A stretch of 64,000 nucleotides of DNA, from positions 186,001-250,000 of the forward strand of contig NZ_JAAXMS010000003.1 in NCBI RefSeq assembly GCF_012290005.1. The letters are read 5' to 3'. Below the pieces are notes generated by a model. It had not been told where the DNA came from. It made no database searches and saw only the letters and a program-made list of their open reading frames with translations. The position numbers and the translations under genes are program-made. The DNA comes from Crateriforma spongiae. Lineage in GTDB: Bacteria; Planctomycetota; Planctomycetia; Pirellulales; Pirellulaceae. Shown piece after piece: positions 45,825 to 55,852 of this stretch; the stretch's first letter is position 1; every line of letters starts with the position of its first letter.

Positions 45825-46529
45825 TCAAAGGCTGACCAGCCGTCCGTCGACCAATTCCATCTGGCTGTCCATCGATTCGGCCAGTTTTTCGCTGTGAGTC
45901 ACGGTCACCAGAATGGCTCCACTGGCTTTTTGAAGATCCAGTAAAAGCCGGGTGATGGTTTCCGCAGTCCGCCGATCCAGGTTCCCGGTGGGCTCATCGG
46001 CCAGAATCAACGACGGTTCCATCAGCAACGCGCGGGCGATCGCCACTCGCTCGCGTTCGCCACCGCTCAGCTGCCCGGGCAAATGTCCGCGTCGATCGGC
46101 CAGCCCGACCGCATCCAGCAACTCGATCGCCTTGGTTTGCCGCGTATCGTCGACGCGCCCTGCCGCCAGCGTCGGCACCAAGACGTTTTCGATCACGTTC
46201 AGGTGCGGCAACAAGTGGTGGTCTTGGAAGACAAACCCGATGTTTTGATTTCGGAATGCCGCCAAAGGACGCGGCGACAATTCCAAGGGGGCGCGGCCGG
46301 CGATCAAGAATTCGCCTGAATCCGGACGATCCAGCGTGCCCAGGATTTGCAGCAGCGTGCTTTTGCCGCTTCCACTGGGCCCGACGACGGCAACCGACTG
46401 GCCAGCATCCAGCCGCATCGACAGATCTTTCAAGACATGCAGCGGACCGCTGGGGGTCGGATAGCTCTTGCACAGATCGCGGACGACAAGTTCGGAGGTC
46501 GTTCGCGTCGTTGTGGGATCACTGGACAT
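45825..46529 (-). CDS. ABC transporter ATP-binding protein (LolD/MacB type), no permease nearby
   Basis: A 234-residue ABC ATPase. Walker A VGPSGSGKSTLLQIL, Q-loop FVFQDHHLLP, signature LSGGERERVAIARAL, Walker B LILADEPTGNLD and the switch His VTVTHS are all intact. It fits the LolCDE/MacB/FtsE subgroup, which act with a FtsX-like permease. No permease lies beside it in this window. It overlaps the prenyltransferase-fold gene upstream by 11 nt, so both should be translated together. Substrate unknown; lipoprotein release or an envelope stress transporter is possible. Confidence 0.93.
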   Translation of the reverse strand: MSSDPTTTRTTSELVVRDLCKSYPTPSGPLHVLKDLSMRLDAGQSVAVVGPSGSGKSTLLQILGTLDRPDSGEFLIAGRAPLELSPRPLAAFRNQNIGFVFQDHHLLPHLNVIENVLVPTLAAGRVDDTRQTKAIELLDAVGLADRRGHLPGQLSGGERERVAIARALLMEPSLILADEPTGNLDRRTAETITRLLLDLQKASGAILVTVTHSEKLAESMDSQMELVDGRLVSL

Positions 46530-47508
46530 TCCGGTCCTCGGCGGATTGGGAATCCAGCCCTGTCATCGCGACCAACGACAACGTGGCCAGACCATAGAAC
46601 GTGTATTCAACGTCGGCGGTTTGATCCAAAGCGAAACCGTGGAAACCGCCTTCGGCCTGCATCGACAATGCGTAGGCGTTGATTCTTGATAGTGATATCA
46701 GGTTCCGATCGCGGACGGGATCCAGCCCCAAATCGATCAGCGTGATCAACCCCGTGCAGGTGCTCAGCAGATCTGCAAACGGGATGCGGGTATTGGCCGC
46801 CAGGCCACCTTCGTCGGATTGTTGCTGGGACAGGAATTCAAACGTGTCCCCATGATCGGCGACTTCCAGCGCGTCCAACGCCTTCAATGTTCCGATCGCG
46901 GCAGCGGTCGGGTTCACGCCGGCCCGTTTCGCCGCGCGAATCTCCAGAAAGCCACCGTCGGGGTGATGCTGTGAATGGATGAAGTCGATCACCCGGTCGG
47001 ATTCGGGGACCGGGCGCTGCAACAGTTGGTAACAGAGCACGGACAGGAACGTTTGATACGTGCTTCCGGCGCGGCCTTCGGGGCTCTTGGCGAAGCCGCC
47101 GTCACTGGTCCGCAATTGACACAGCAACTGATCGACGTTGTTTCGCCATGTGTCATCATCGTCGTCGATGACGACCACGCCGGAACCTAGTTCCAACACC
47201 GCCGCGGCGAAGATCAGCGAGATTAGATCCACGATCCCTTCGCGACCGGCCAAGCGTCCGCGCAGAAACTGCCCGCAACGTGATCCGATCGCTTCGTCCA
47301 GACGACCCAGGATCCATAGGGAACGAACCGCGAATGCGGTGTAGTAGGGATCGCTTTCACCTTCGCGACCGCCGAACCCGCCATCGCTTTGCTGTTGCCT
47401 AACCAGCCAGTCGCCATGACGATTTCGCAGCGACGCGTCCAGGTTTGCGGCACCCAAGGCAAGTCGCAGCGTCAGTTCGTGCAGATAGGTCGACGTGGGG
47501 CTGGACAA
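46519..47508 (-). CDS. Prenyltransferase / squalene-cyclase-fold repeat protein, zinc site incomplete
   Basis: A 329-residue alpha-alpha toroid protein. Six QQQSDGGFGG-type or DGGF-type repeats are seen (QSDGGFGGREGESDPYYTAF, RTSDGGFAKSPEGRAGSTYQ, HPDGGFLEI, SDEGGLAANTR, EGGFHGFALD), as in the beta subunit of Rab geranylgeranyl and farnesyl transferases. Of the three zinc ligands, Asp is conserved (IPFADLL), but the Cys and His appear as Leu (after ADL) and Tyr (DVEYTFYGLATL). So it has the fold but probably not the protein prenylation activity. The start is a TTG at 47508; no ATG fits, as a stop codon lies 16 codons upstream. It overlaps the ABC ATPase gene. Confidence 0.8.
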   Translation of the reverse strand: MSSPTSTYLHELTLRLALGAANLDASLRNRHGDWLVRQQQSDGGFGGREGESDPYYTAFAVRSLWILGRLDEAIGSRCGQFLRGRLAGREGIVDLISLIFAAAVLELGSGVVVIDDDDDTWRNNVDQLLCQLRTSDGGFAKSPEGRAGSTYQTFLSVLCYQLLQRPVPESDRVIDFIHSQHHPDGGFLEIRAAKRAGVNPTAAAIGTLKALDALEVADHGDTFEFLSQQQSDEGGLAANTRIPFADLLSTCTGLITLIDLGLDPVRDRNLISLSRINAYALSMQAEGGFHGFALDQTADVEYTFYGLATLSLVAMTGLDSQSAEDRNVQ

Positions 47509-47636
47509 AACGCGGTCGATCAGCAGAGGAAAATTGGATCAGATCGGGCCGGACGACCGAGTCGTCGTCAAAGGTGCGTCGACGTTCGGCCGCCGTGGCT
47601 AACGATGGGGGACCGATCCTGTGGAATGCCGCGGCC

Positions 47637-48230
47637 CTAGGCCGAACCCTGTGGGTTGAAATAGTCCGGAGCGGCTCCGGACTTCCACTTGATGTTACAG
47701 CCCAGCGAAGCCTTTTGATTGGCATCGGGTTGCTGGCCGGCAAGCACCGCATCAAGGGCGGCTCGCAAGTCACGTCCGGTCACCGGCACGTCGGATCCCG
47801 GCCGGCTGTCATCCATCTGTCCGCGATAGACCAACTTGTGATCGGCATCGAAGACGAAAAAGTCAGGCGTGCAGGCGGCCGCATAAGCCTTGGCGACCGA
47901 CTGGTCGGCGTCGTAAGCATACGGGAATGCGTAGCCACGATTGGCTTTTTCCACCTTCATCGCCTCGGGGGAATCGTCCGGATGTGCTTCCACGTCGTTG
48001 CTGCTGATCGCGACGACGCCCACGCCCTTGGCCAAGTAGTCGTCGGCCAGTTGTTTCAAGCCATCGGCGACGTGTTTGACATAGGGGCAGTGATTACACA
48101 TGAACACAACCAACAACGCCTTGCTGTCGGCAAAATCAGACAGGCTGACCGTGCCGCCGTCACATTCGGGCAACGTAAAGTCGGGGGCCGCTGTTCCCAG
48201 CGGCAACATCGTGCTTGCGGTGCGAACCAT
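47637..48230 (-). CDS. Thioredoxin-fold protein (redoxin family) with CNHC site
   Basis: A 197-residue protein of the AhpC/TSA-redoxin family. It begins with PLGTAAPDFTLPECDGG and has the active site VVFMCNHCPYVKHV, a CxxC of the type seen in a thioredoxin-like family where the ending SLGCNIKWKSG...DYF is also characteristic. It is likely a cytoplasmic thiol-disulfide or peroxide-linked enzyme; no signal peptide is seen. It lies 104 bp from fabI and 128 bp from the prenyltransferase-fold gene. Substrate unknown. Confidence 0.9.
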   Translation of the reverse strand: MVRTASTMLPLGTAAPDFTLPECDGGTVSLSDFADSKALLVVFMCNHCPYVKHVADGLKQLADDYLAKGVGVVAISSNDVEAHPDDSPEAMKVEKANRGYAFPYAYDADQSVAKAYAAACTPDFFVFDADHKLVYRGQMDDSRPGSDVPVTGRDLRAALDAVLAGQQPDANQKASLGCNIKWKSGAAPDYFNPQGSA

Positions 48231-48333
48231 CGTCGTGAAACTCTTGAGGGTCAGAAGGTAACGAACGGGCGATACGAATCAATGAAACAAGTCGTCGCAC
48301 CGGAGCAACACCGCGTCACCCGGTGCATGGGCA

Positions 48334-49176
48334 CTATTGCTGATTGCCCAGTTGATCCTGCATTTCCTTGACGCGGTACAACAATCGTCCGGGCGTTCCC
48401 ATCGCATGGAATCCACCGTCCAGGTGCAAGATGTCACCACTGATGCCGTCGCTGTCATCGCTAAGCAGGAAAGCGCCGGTACGGCCGACTTCTTCGTGCG
48501 TGATGTTGCGGCCCATCGGCGCGATCTGTTCGTACATCTGCAGCATTCCGTCGACACCCGCGGCGCGACCGGCCAAGGTGCGTACCGGACCGGCCGACAA
48601 TGCGTTGACGCGGATCCCGTCGGGGCCTAGTTCATAACACAGGTAACGGACCGTTGCGTCCAAGGCGGCTTTGCACACACCCATGACGTTGTATCCGGGG
48701 ACGCATTTTTCACCCCCGTAGTATGTCATCGTCGCAATGGCGCCGCCCTCGGTCATCAAGGGTCGTGCCGCCCGGGCACATGCAATCAACGTATATACAC
48801 TGGCGTCCATCGCCAGTTTGAAGCCGTCGCGACTGGAGTCGATCGTGTCACGTGCCAAGTCGTCGCGGTCGGCGAAAGCGATCGAATGCAGCATGAAATC
48901 GATTTTGCCGAACCGCTCCTTCGTTTCGTCGAAAACTGTGCGGATGTCCTCGTCCTTTGTCGCGTCCATCGGCAGCAGGAAAGCCGCGTTCTCCTCCGGG
49001 TCGGTCAACTGGGCGACCCGACGTCGGTTTCGCTGACGGTCGTCATCGGGGCGATCGGGCAGGTGGGTAAATCCACAAACGCCGCCCTGCTGCATGATCC
49101 GTTTTGCGATAGCCCAAGCGATCGAATGGTCGTTGGCTACCCCCAGAATCAGTCCTTTTTTCCCTTGAAATTGCAT
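48334..49176 (-). CDS. fabI: Enoyl-ACP reductase (NADH)
   Basis: A 280-residue FabI, last reductive step of fatty-acid elongation. The start GKKGLILGVANDHSIAWAIA is the FabI-specific nucleotide motif, DFMLHSIAFADRDDL holds the NAD-binding strand, and the active site is Tyr in TMTYYGGEKCVPGYNVMGVCK with the Y-x6-K spacing. The C-terminus (ISGDILHLDGGFHAMG) is normal. A charged insertion (PDRPDDDRQRNRRRVAQL) lies between strands. The ATG 49176 is correct by homology. It diverges from the sigma-54 activator gene 208 bp away. Confidence 0.96.
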   Translation of the reverse strand: MQFQGKKGLILGVANDHSIAWAIAKRIMQQGGVCGFTHLPDRPDDDRQRNRRRVAQLTDPEENAAFLLPMDATKDEDIRTVFDETKERFGKIDFMLHSIAFADRDDLARDTIDSSRDGFKLAMDASVYTLIACARAARPLMTEGGAIATMTYYGGEKCVPGYNVMGVCKAALDATVRYLCYELGPDGIRVNALSAGPVRTLAGRAAGVDGMLQMYEQIAPMGRNITHEEVGRTGAFLLSDDSDGISGDILHLDGGFHAMGTPGRLLYRVKEMQDQLGNQQ

Positions 49177-49384
49177 TAATTAAACGTCCCGGCAAACTGA
49201 AAATTCGATGGATCTCGGCCTCATCGGGCCTCGCGGTGGTTCAACAACATACCGATCCGATGTCGGTCTCGACCATCCGAGCGAATCGGAAAACCGGTCC
49301 AGATTGTTGCAATCGAATCAATCCTTGTCGCGACTAGGCCATCCTCGGTCGTCTCAGGCTCCCTTTTCTTGGCTCCTCATTGCT

Positions 49385-51496
49385 ATGCGTGATCGAATCG
49401 CCACACCGGCTTCTGCCCCCATGGCGGCCAGCGATTTTGCCGCTCACCGCTCGCGATTGTTGCGGACCGACGGCGCTGGCGGACATCCCCAAGGTGGCCA
49501 ACCCCATCGTGCAGGCCGATCTATGTCACTTGTGAATGCTGAAGGCGCAGCAGACCTTTTGGGTACCCTGCTGGATATTCCCGACACGCAAGACGCGCGG
49601 TCGCGGTACGTTTCGAACGTGCTGGCGGGATTTCGCGATTTTTTCGCGGTCCAAAGCGTCACGTTGGTCCTCGGGCGCGACGGACGCTGGGAAGTCGACG
49701 CGACCGCGGGAACGACCGGCGATTCCGCCGATTCGATGCGATCGTTGGCCAACACCCTGCCCCTGACCCAGGTCTCCGAAGCCGTGGATTCCGGTCGGAT
49801 CTCGGTCGACGATGATGTTTGCGTGGTCCCGCTGTCCGAAGGGCCCGATTCCGCCCGCCAGTCCGCCGCCCTGGTCATTCATGGCGCGATCGATCGGACG
49901 CGACAGGACATGATCGGTGACGCCGCGGTTTGGATGAATCGCGTGCTGGTTCACGTCGAGGCATCACAGAATTACCGGCGACGAATCGAGCAACAGAATC
50001 TGGTCCTCGAGGCGTCCGCCCGCTGGCAACAGTCCGAATCGGACGAAGCCTTGCTGAAGGCCATCGCCGACACCGCCTGTCAATTGCTGCACTGCGAACG
50101 GGCCAGCATTTTCCTGTGGGATCGGCGACGGGGCGTATTGGTCGGGCGTCCCGCCTTGGGCATCGACGGGCAAACCTTGGAAGTCCCCGACAACGCGGGC
50201 ATCGTGGGCGAAGTCTTGCGGACGCGAAAGCCGTGTTTCTGGACCGACAAGTCGGACAAGGAAAACCGGGTCAATCGCAACATCGATGCTTCGTTGAACT
50301 TCCAAACGCGTTCGTTGTTGGCCGTCCCAATGGTCGGTGAACGTGACCAAGTGCTGGGGGTTTTCGAAGTCATCAATCACCAACACGATTCCTTTGCCGA
50401 CGCCGATGCGGCGTTGTTGACCGATTTGGCGGTTCACGCCGCGGTCGCCATCACATCGCTGCGAGTGAAAACCAAGTTGGCCAAAAGCCGTGATCGGTTG
50501 CTGAAAGACGCCGCGTCGTCCTCGGTGATGATCGGCCAGCATGCCACGATTCGGGCGGTCCGCGAAAATGCGTCGAAAGTCGCCCAAAGCGATTTGGCCG
50601 TGCTGATCCGCGGCGACAACGGCACCGGTAAAGAAGTGGTGGCGCGAAACATCCACTTCCAAAGCGAACGTCGCGAAGGCCCCTTCATCGCGGTCAATTG
50701 TGCGGCTTTGGTCGAATCGTTGCTGGAAAGCGAATTGTTCGGCCACGAGGAAGGCGCGTTCACCGATGCCCGGCGGACTCGAGTCGGTCAATTCGAAGCG
50801 GCCAGCGGCGGCACCCTGTTCCTGGACGAAATCGGCGACATGTCGCTGGCCGGACAGGCCAAGTTGCTGCGGGTGTTGGAAGAAAAGGTCATCGTCCGCG
50901 TCGGCGGCACCCAAACCATTCACGTTGACGTCCGTGTCATCGCGGCCACCAATCAGCCGCTGGAGGATTTGATCCGCAATCAACGTTTCCGCGAGGACTT
51001 GTTCTTTCGCTTGAACGTGGTTCCGATGAATCTGCCGCGACTGGTCGACCGCGGCGAAGATGTACTGATCTTGGCGGAACATTTTTTGAAACAGTTCCGC
51101 TACGAAGCAGGCCGCGTTGACCTCAAGCTGGCCGACGACGCCAAGGTCGGCATGTTGCGATACAGTTGGCCTGGCAACGTTCGTGAACTTCGCAATGCGA
51201 TGGAACGTGCGTGCTATCTGTCGACCGGCGACGAAATTTCACTGCCCGATTTGGGGTTACGGGGCGGTCAAATCAATTCCCGCGGCGGCAGCAGCATGAA
51301 CCGCCTGTTGGACGCCGGAAATGGCGAACTGGATCGGCTGACCGAAGCGACGCGGGATTTCCAAATTCGTCACATCAACGGGGTCATCGAATCGGTGGGA
51401 GGCAACATGACCGCTGCGGCGGAAAAGCTGGGGCTGCACCGATCCAATCTGTACCGAAAGATGCGCCAACTCGGCATGTCGACCTCGGGTGGCTAA
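49385..51496 (+). CDS. Sigma-54-dependent transcriptional activator with GAF sensor
   Basis: A 703-residue activator. A first GAF-like or helical region ([20 protein letters not shown]) is followed by a clear GAF domain ([40 protein letters not shown]), then the AAA+ domain: Walker [18 protein letters not shown], the sigma-54 loop [17 protein letters not shown], Walker [21 protein letters not shown], and arginine fingers in [19 protein letters not shown]. The end has a Fis-type helix-turn-helix ([20 protein letters not shown]). GAFTDA instead of GAFTGA is a known variant. The start is uncertain: 49385 or 49523 both fit. The signal and regulon are unknown; no -24/-12 promoter is obvious nearby. 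Confidence 0.9.
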   Translation: MRDRIATPASAPMAASDFAAHRSRLLRTDGAGGHPQGGQPHRAGRSMSLVNAEGAADLLGTLLDIPDTQDARSRYVSNVLAGFRDFFAVQSVTLVLGRDGRWEVDATAGTTGDSADSMRSLANTLPLTQVSEAVDSGRISVDDDVCVVPLSEGPDSARQSAALVIHGAIDRTRQDMIGDAAVWMNRVLVHVEASQNYRRRIEQQNLVLEASARWQQSESDEALLKAIADTACQLLHCERASIFLWDRRRGVLVGRPALGIDGQTLEVPDNAGIVGEVLRTRKPCFWTDKSDKENRVNRNIDASLNFQTRSLLAVPMVGERDQVLGVFEVINHQHDSFADADAALLTDLAVHAAVAITSLRVKTKLAKSRDRLLKDAASSSVMIGQHATIRAVRENASKVAQSDLAVLIRGDNGTGKEVVARNIHFQSERREGPFIAVNCAALVESLLESELFGHEEGAFTDARRTRVGQFEAASGGTLFLDEIGDMSLAGQAKLLRVLEEKVIVRVGGTQTIHVDVRVIAATNQPLEDLIRNQRFREDLFFRLNVVPMNLPRLVDRGEDVLILAEHFLKQFRYEAGRVDLKLADDAKVGMLRYSWPGNVRELRNAMERACYLSTGDEISLPDLGLRGGQINSRGGSSMNRLLDAGNGELDRLTEATRDFQIRHINGVIESVGGNMTAAAEKLGLHRSNLYRKMRQLGMSTSGG

Positions 51497-51546
51497 AATC
51501 GCGGGGCTTTCATCACACGCCCTACACGATTTAACTGCATCGATCT

Positions 51547-52338
51547 GTGTCTTCACCGGCTGACGATTCCGCGTCTGAACCCATCGCCCCCACGTTTCCA
51601 TCACCCCAGCCGACGCGGCAACGGCTGGGGCCGCTGGACTGCATCGTTGTGGATGGTGGCCCGAAACCTTCAATCCCGGTCGTGCTATGTCATGGGTATG
51701 GCGCCCCCGGGCACGATTTGGCTTCGCTTTCCGTGGAATGGTTGAATTTGTTGGGGGATCGCGGCGGGCATTTTCGGTTTGTCTTTCCGGCCGCCCCGTT
51801 GACGCTGGCCGAAATGGGGATGCCCGACGGACGTGCTTGGTGGCCACTGAACATGGCCCGTCTGCAACAACTGGCCGGGGCGACCAGTCTGGACGGACTG
51901 TACGACGAAATCCCGCCGGGAATCGATCACGCACGCGACGCGCTGGTCCAAACGCTGTCGGAGGTTTTTGAATCGATCCAAAGCGACGCGGGTCGGCCTT
52001 GGGCGCTGGGCGGGTTTTCCCAGGGAGCCATGCTGACCATGGATACCGCCCTGCGATCGGACATCGGCCCACCGCCACTGTTGCTACAGTTCAGTGGGGC
52101 ATTGATTTGTCGTCCGCAGTGGACCCAGCACCTGGACCGCCTGAACGCAAGTCGCGTATTGCAGTCGCACGGTCGCATGGATCCAATTCTGCCTTTCCAA
52201 GGTGCCCAGGCATTGCATGAAATGTTGGCCGGTGCTGATGTCACGGCGACATTGCATTCCTTTGATGGGCCCCACACGATCGACATCGATGCCGTGGCTC
52301 AGTCGGCCGTCGCCTTGGCGGACTTGGTCGGCCGCTAA
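51547..52338 (+). CDS. Carboxylesterase/phospholipase family alpha/beta hydrolase
   Basis: A 263-residue hydrolase of the PF02230 family. The oxyanion/start region is VVLCHGYGAPGHD; the nucleophile Ser is in LGGFSQGAMLTMD; the Asp is in SHGRMDPILPF; the His is in FDGPHTIDID. Strand PAAPLTL with GRAWWPLN matches the family. It lacks a signal peptide, so it acts inside the cell, on short acyl esters or lysophospholipids. The start is GTG at 51547. It lies 50 bp downstream of the sigma-54 activator, and may be co-transcribed with it or with DinB. Confidence 0.92.
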   Translation: MSSPADDSASEPIAPTFPSPQPTRQRLGPLDCIVVDGGPKPSIPVVLCHGYGAPGHDLASLSVEWLNLLGDRGGHFRFVFPAAPLTLAEMGMPDGRAWWPLNMARLQQLAGATSLDGLYDEIPPGIDHARDALVQTLSEVFESIQSDAGRPWALGGFSQGAMLTMDTALRSDIGPPPLLLQFSGALICRPQWTQHLDRLNASRVLQSHGRMDPILPFQGAQALHEMLAGADVTATLHSFDGPHTIDIDAVAQSAVALADLVGR

Positions 52339-52442
52339 GCATTGGATCAGACGCCAGCAATGGCGTGGTCGCGGGGAACGCGCCCATCATCCGGGCCGAT
52401 CCGTGACGGGCCAGTTTCTATTACCAGCACCATGGCTGATCG

Positions 52443-53045
52443 ATGAATTTTCGGGCCAAAGAAATGAACACGATGCATCGTCAACGACCGGTGATTTCGG
52501 GGCGTCCGATCGACGGCGATCTGGATCTTCAAGCCCATCGCGACTTGGTCGAAGGGTTTTCTGGCCAGTGCGTGACGGAATTGATGTCCGGACAACTGCA
52601 CGAGATGTGTGAACTAGCCAGCGTGTTGTCGACCGATCGCTTGGACAGCGTCGATCCGCCTTATCGATGGACGGTCCGCCAAGTGTTTGCTCACTTGGTC
52701 GATGCCGAACGTATCTTTGGCGATCGGATGCTGCGGGTCGCGGCGGGCGATCGCACGGACTTGCCGTCCTGGGACCAGGATGCCTACGCCAACGCTCGAT
52801 TCGGCCTGGGAAATTTTGGGCAACTGGTCACCGAACTCGGCCACTTGCGGCAAGCAAATCTACTGCTACTGCGACGGTTGGCGCCCAAGGCATGGGACCA
52901 GCGGGGCAATGTCGGGGGTAGCCCGATGACGGTGCGCGGGTTGGCCTGGGTTTGCGCCGCCCACATGGATCACCATTTCAAGATTGTCCGGCAACGCTGT
53001 GACGTCGCTTCGCCCAACGACGAATCCAAGGCGGGTGATTTTTGA
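52443..53045 (+). CDS. DinB/YfiT-like putative metalloenzyme
   Basis: A 200-residue four-helix protein of the DinB_2 type. The metal-binding His residues are in VFAHLVDAERIFGDR and CAAHMDHHFKIV, giving the three-His signature (HLV...H..HH). Members can be thiol transferases (bacillithiol, mycothiol) or unknown hydrolases. It contains PPYRWTVRQV, a common start of the family core. The alternative ATG codons are within the first 15 residues, so the exact start is uncertain. No thiol biosynthesis gene is nearby. Confidence 0.85.
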   Translation: MNFRAKEMNTMHRQRPVISGRPIDGDLDLQAHRDLVEGFSGQCVTELMSGQLHEMCELASVLSTDRLDSVDPPYRWTVRQVFAHLVDAERIFGDRMLRVAAGDRTDLPSWDQDAYANARFGLGNFGQLVTELGHLRQANLLLLRRLAPKAWDQRGNVGGSPMTVRGLAWVCAAHMDHHFKIVRQRCDVASPNDESKAGDF

Positions 53046-53302
53046 GCGTTAGCGGTGGCGGTATGAATTAATGACGGGCTGTTTGGCAAGTCGTTTTTGT
53101 GTCGCTGATTCTGTTTTCATCAAAAAATCTTGAGTCCTTGCCCTGATTTCGTTGTTTGCGGTTGCGGTAGCCGTTAGGTTCGATGATTAGCGGTTTGGTT
53201 AAGCCGCCCGATCGGTGGTCGGTACCGCTGTCCATCGGTGGGTCATTGGCGGTCCCGGAATCGTGCCGGCCGCAACGTAATTATTCAGCGGAGTTTAGAT
53301 TG

Positions 53303-53473
53303 ATGCGGAAGTTTTTCTGTCTGTGTGCGGCAGCTTGTCTGACCGCGTTTGCCGTCGGTTGCAGCGAACCGGAGGCACAAGTGATGCCTGAACCCACGGC
53401 CGAGGAGGAGGCCAGGATCAATCAGGAAGAGATGGAAAACGAAGCACTGATGGAAGATCCCAGCGAACGCTAA
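53303..53473 (+). CDS. Small acidic lipoprotein
   Basis: A 56-residue lipoprotein: [20 protein letters not shown] ends in the lipobox VGC, and the mature part is a Glu-rich peptide ([20 protein letters not shown]). The ATG at 53303 lies 3 bp from a TTGATG. It has the form of planctomycete small lipoproteins of unknown function. A strong terminator follows 9 bp after the stop, so it is a single-gene unit. The frame extends upstream from 53183, but the signal peptide sets the start. Confidence 0.85.
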   Translation: MRKFFCLCAAACLTAFAVGCSEPEAQVMPEPTAEEEARINQEEMENEALMEDPSER

Positions 53474-53482
53474 GTCACCACA

Positions 53483-53510
53483 ACGGTCCCCAAACGGGGA
53501 CCGTTTTTTT
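53483..53510 (+). terminator. Rho-independent terminator of the small lipoprotein gene
   Basis: ACGGTCCCC at 53483-53491 pairs perfectly with GGGGACCGT at 53496-53504 around AAAC, followed by T7. Confidence 0.95.
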
Positions 53511-53697
53511 GTGGACTGATCGACGCCACGTCGCGACGAGCGTCCAAGTGGATCGGCGAACCTGCTCGCGTTTCCCCAACGGGTGCATCAGCGTCTTGCA
53601 ACTTGTTTCGCTTTTCCATCGGAGTCGCCGGCGTGCTGCGAGTTTTTTGTTTTCGGCCGATTCGGCCTCCTTTTTTCCTTATCCAAAAGGTTTTCTT

Positions 53698-54879
53698 ATG
53701 CGTTCCAAAAACGCGTCAGCCGGCGGATTCACGCTGGTCGAACTTTTGGTGGTCATCGCCATCATTGGTGTTTTGGTCGGGTTGCTGTTGCCTGCGGTGC
53801 AGTCCGCACGCGAGGCGGCTCGTCGAATGAGTTGTAGCAATAACTGCAAGCAAATCGGGCTTGCGTTGCACAACTATCATTCTGCGTTCAAAGGTTTTCC
53901 CAGCATGTCCCACGGGACATCCGGAAAGAAAAACACGACGTTTGGCAACGGGCACACCGGTGGTGCAAACTGGACCCACAACGCTTTGCGATTGTCGTGG
54001 ACGGTCACGTTGTTGCCATTCATGGAACAGCAACCGCTGTGGGATCAAATCTCACAGCCGTATCAAGATGCGAATCCTGGTGGAAACCCGCCGCCGAACA
54101 ACATTTGGCCCGCGATGGGGCCGCGATCCTGGGTTGGTCACTATGAACCATGGCGGACGCAGGTCAGCACCTATCGCTGTCCCACCGACTCCGGTGCACA
54201 GCGTGGTAACGAACGTGCCCGCTTGAATTACGCCGGCTGTGTCGGCGACGCGGTTCGCGGGACCCACGGTGGTTGGGGCGATGAGCGGAACCGCGGCTTT
54301 TTCCGTTGTCGTTACTGGCACAAGTTCCGTGACATGCTGGATGGTACCAGCAATGTGATCGCGATCGCCGAATTTGCAACCGACGCCGGCATCCGCGAAG
54401 TCAACGCCGGGGCCGCCATTCGTGTCTCTGGTTTGGCATCGCGGACGATTCCGCAAACCTGTCGTGATGAGGTGGTGGACCCGCAACGTCCACAGTTTTA
54501 CCTGCCGTCGGTCCAACGTAGTGGTGTGAACCAGGGGACCGCCCGTGGTTTGCAGTGGAATGATGGGCTGCCGCACTTCAGCGGCTTCAATACCGTGATG
54601 GCACCCAACGGACCCAGTTGCCTTGGCAACGGAACCGGCACGTTCGGAATTTACACCGCAGGCAGCCGCCACCCCGGTGGTTGTCACGTGGTCATGGCCG
54701 ATGGATCCGTCCACTTCATCAGCGACACCATTGATGCGGGGGATCAGACCAAGGGCCCCGTGTCGGCGAACTCAGGTGATCCGAATCGGTCACTTCCCGG
54801 TGACCCCAGCCCGTACGGCGTCTGGGGGGCACTTGGAACTCGGAACATGCGTGAATCCGTTTCCATCGATGATGCTTGA
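53698..54879 (+). CDS. DUF1559 pilin-like protein
   Basis: A 393-residue protein of the planctomycete-expanded DUF1559 family. It begins with a type IV pilin-like prepilin motif ([20 protein letters not shown]) at residues 9-28, with the cleavage-site Gly before Phe and Glu at position +5, followed by [15 protein letters not shown]. The body has [20 protein letters not shown] and [14 protein letters not shown], and the tail [19 protein letters not shown]. Such proteins are present in dozens per genome and may form pseudopili or surface fibres. The ATG at 53698 is in a good position; the frame before it (53509) is non-coding. A strong terminator follows. Confidence 0.95.
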   Translation: MRSKNASAGGFTLVELLVVIAIIGVLVGLLLPAVQSAREAARRMSCSNNCKQIGLALHNYHSAFKGFPSMSHGTSGKKNTTFGNGHTGGANWTHNALRLSWTVTLLPFMEQQPLWDQISQPYQDANPGGNPPPNNIWPAMGPRSWVGHYEPWRTQVSTYRCPTDSGAQRGNERARLNYAGCVGDAVRGTHGGWGDERNRGFFRCRYWHKFRDMLDGTSNVIAIAEFATDAGIREVNAGAAIRVSGLASRTIPQTCRDEVVDPQRPQFYLPSVQRSGVNQGTARGLQWNDGLPHFSGFNTVMAPNGPSCLGNGTGTFGIYTAGSRHPGGCHVVMADGSVHFISDTIDAGDQTKGPVSANSGDPNRSLPGDPSPYGVWGALGTRNMRESVSIDDA

Positions 54880-54934
54880 TCCGACATACGTCTAAAACCT
54901 GGGTGATCTCAGGGTAGCCGGTGTTGCAATAATG

Positions 54935-54978
54935 CCTCCGCCGTTTCGGATGATCCATCCGTTCGGCGGAGGTTTTTT
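54935..54978 (+). terminator. Rho-independent terminator of the DUF1559 gene
   Basis: CCTCCGCCG at 54935-54943 pairs with CGGCGGAGG at 54964-54972, followed by T6 (54973-54978). It lies 55 bp after the stop. Confidence 0.93.
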
Positions 54979-55060
54979 CATGCGCCCATGCCAAGCCCAA
55001 TGGCTGGTTTTGGGCGACCTGCAATTTCGTTTCTGTGGATCGAAGGTCGAAGCAGTTTTA

Positions 55061-55852
55061 ATGCCCGAGGGTCACAAGACGCACTATTTGGCACGACAGC
55101 ACGCCGACCTGTTGATCGGAAAAGCAATCGCGGTGTCCAGCCCGCAAGGACGATTTGCCGACGACGCAAAACGTGTGGACGGGAAAACGTTGGTCGACGT
55201 CCGCGCCGCCGGCAAGCATCTGTTTTACGATTTCGAAAGCGAAGAAACCGTACACGTTCATTTGGGACGCTACGGCACCTTTCGTTTGGACACGTTGCCA
55301 CCGCCGCCGCCCCGCGGGCAGGTCCGCATGAGGATGGTGTTTGATCAAGGCACCATCGATCTGAACGGTCCCAGCCAATGCCGCGTGATCGGACCGGAGG
55401 AAGTCCGGACGATCATTCGTGGGCTGGGGCCCGATCCGCTGGCCGGTGGAAGACGCCAAGACGTATGGGCGACGATCCGGGAAAGCGGCAAGCCGATCGC
55501 GACGCTATTGTTGGATCAATCCATCATGGCAGGCGTTGGTAACATCTTTCGCGCCGAAGCACTGTTCGAAGCAAAGGTGCACCCCGCGGTTCCCGGCAAC
55601 CAGTTGGACCCAACGCAGTTCACGCGAATTTGGAAAGCGTTGCTGCGGATGATGAAAGTCGGCTTGAAGCATGGGCGGATCATCAGCGTGACACGATCGG
55701 AAGTGGATCGCCCCTTGTCAAAGTTGAACGATCGCCAGCGTTTCCGAGTTTATGCCTGCGATCACTGCGGCGTCTGCGGCGGAGCGATTGCCACGGAATC
55801 AATCGCGTCGCGAAAGATTTACTTTTGTCCACACTGCCAGTCGTTGGAATAA
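55061..55852 (+). CDS. Fpg/Nei-family DNA glycosylase
   Basis: A 263-residue base-excision enzyme. ATG 55061 is required, because catalysis uses the N-terminal Pro after Met: MPEGHKTHYLARQH has Pro2 and Glu3. The conserved Lys is in AAGKHLFYDF, the H2TH region has LLLDQSIMAGVGNIFRAEAL, and the C-terminal zinc finger has four Cys (CDHCGVCGG...CPHCQ). The PEGHxTHxLARxH pattern suggests a Nei-like rather than Fpg-like preference (oxidised pyrimidines), by analogy with actinobacterial Nei. The open frame begins at 54932, but that part covers the preceding terminator. Confidence 0.94.
   Translation: MPEGHKTHYLARQHADLLIGKAIAVSSPQGRFADDAKRVDGKTLVDVRAAGKHLFYDFESEETVHVHLGRYGTFRLDTLPPPPPRGQVRMRMVFDQGTIDLNGPSQCRVIGPEEVRTIIRGLGPDPLAGGRRQDVWATIRESGKPIATLLLDQSIMAGVGNIFRAEALFEAKVHPAVPGNQLDPTQFTRIWKALLRMMKVGLKHGRIISVTRSEVDRPLSKLNDRQRFRVYACDHCGVCGGAIATESIASRKIYFCPHCQSLE

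Noticed and set aside
47637-48230. CNHC in the thioredoxin-like protein as a heme-binding motif
   Set aside because: The His lies inside the Cys pair, not after it (CxxCH needed), and the fold is thioredoxin-like without a signal peptide.
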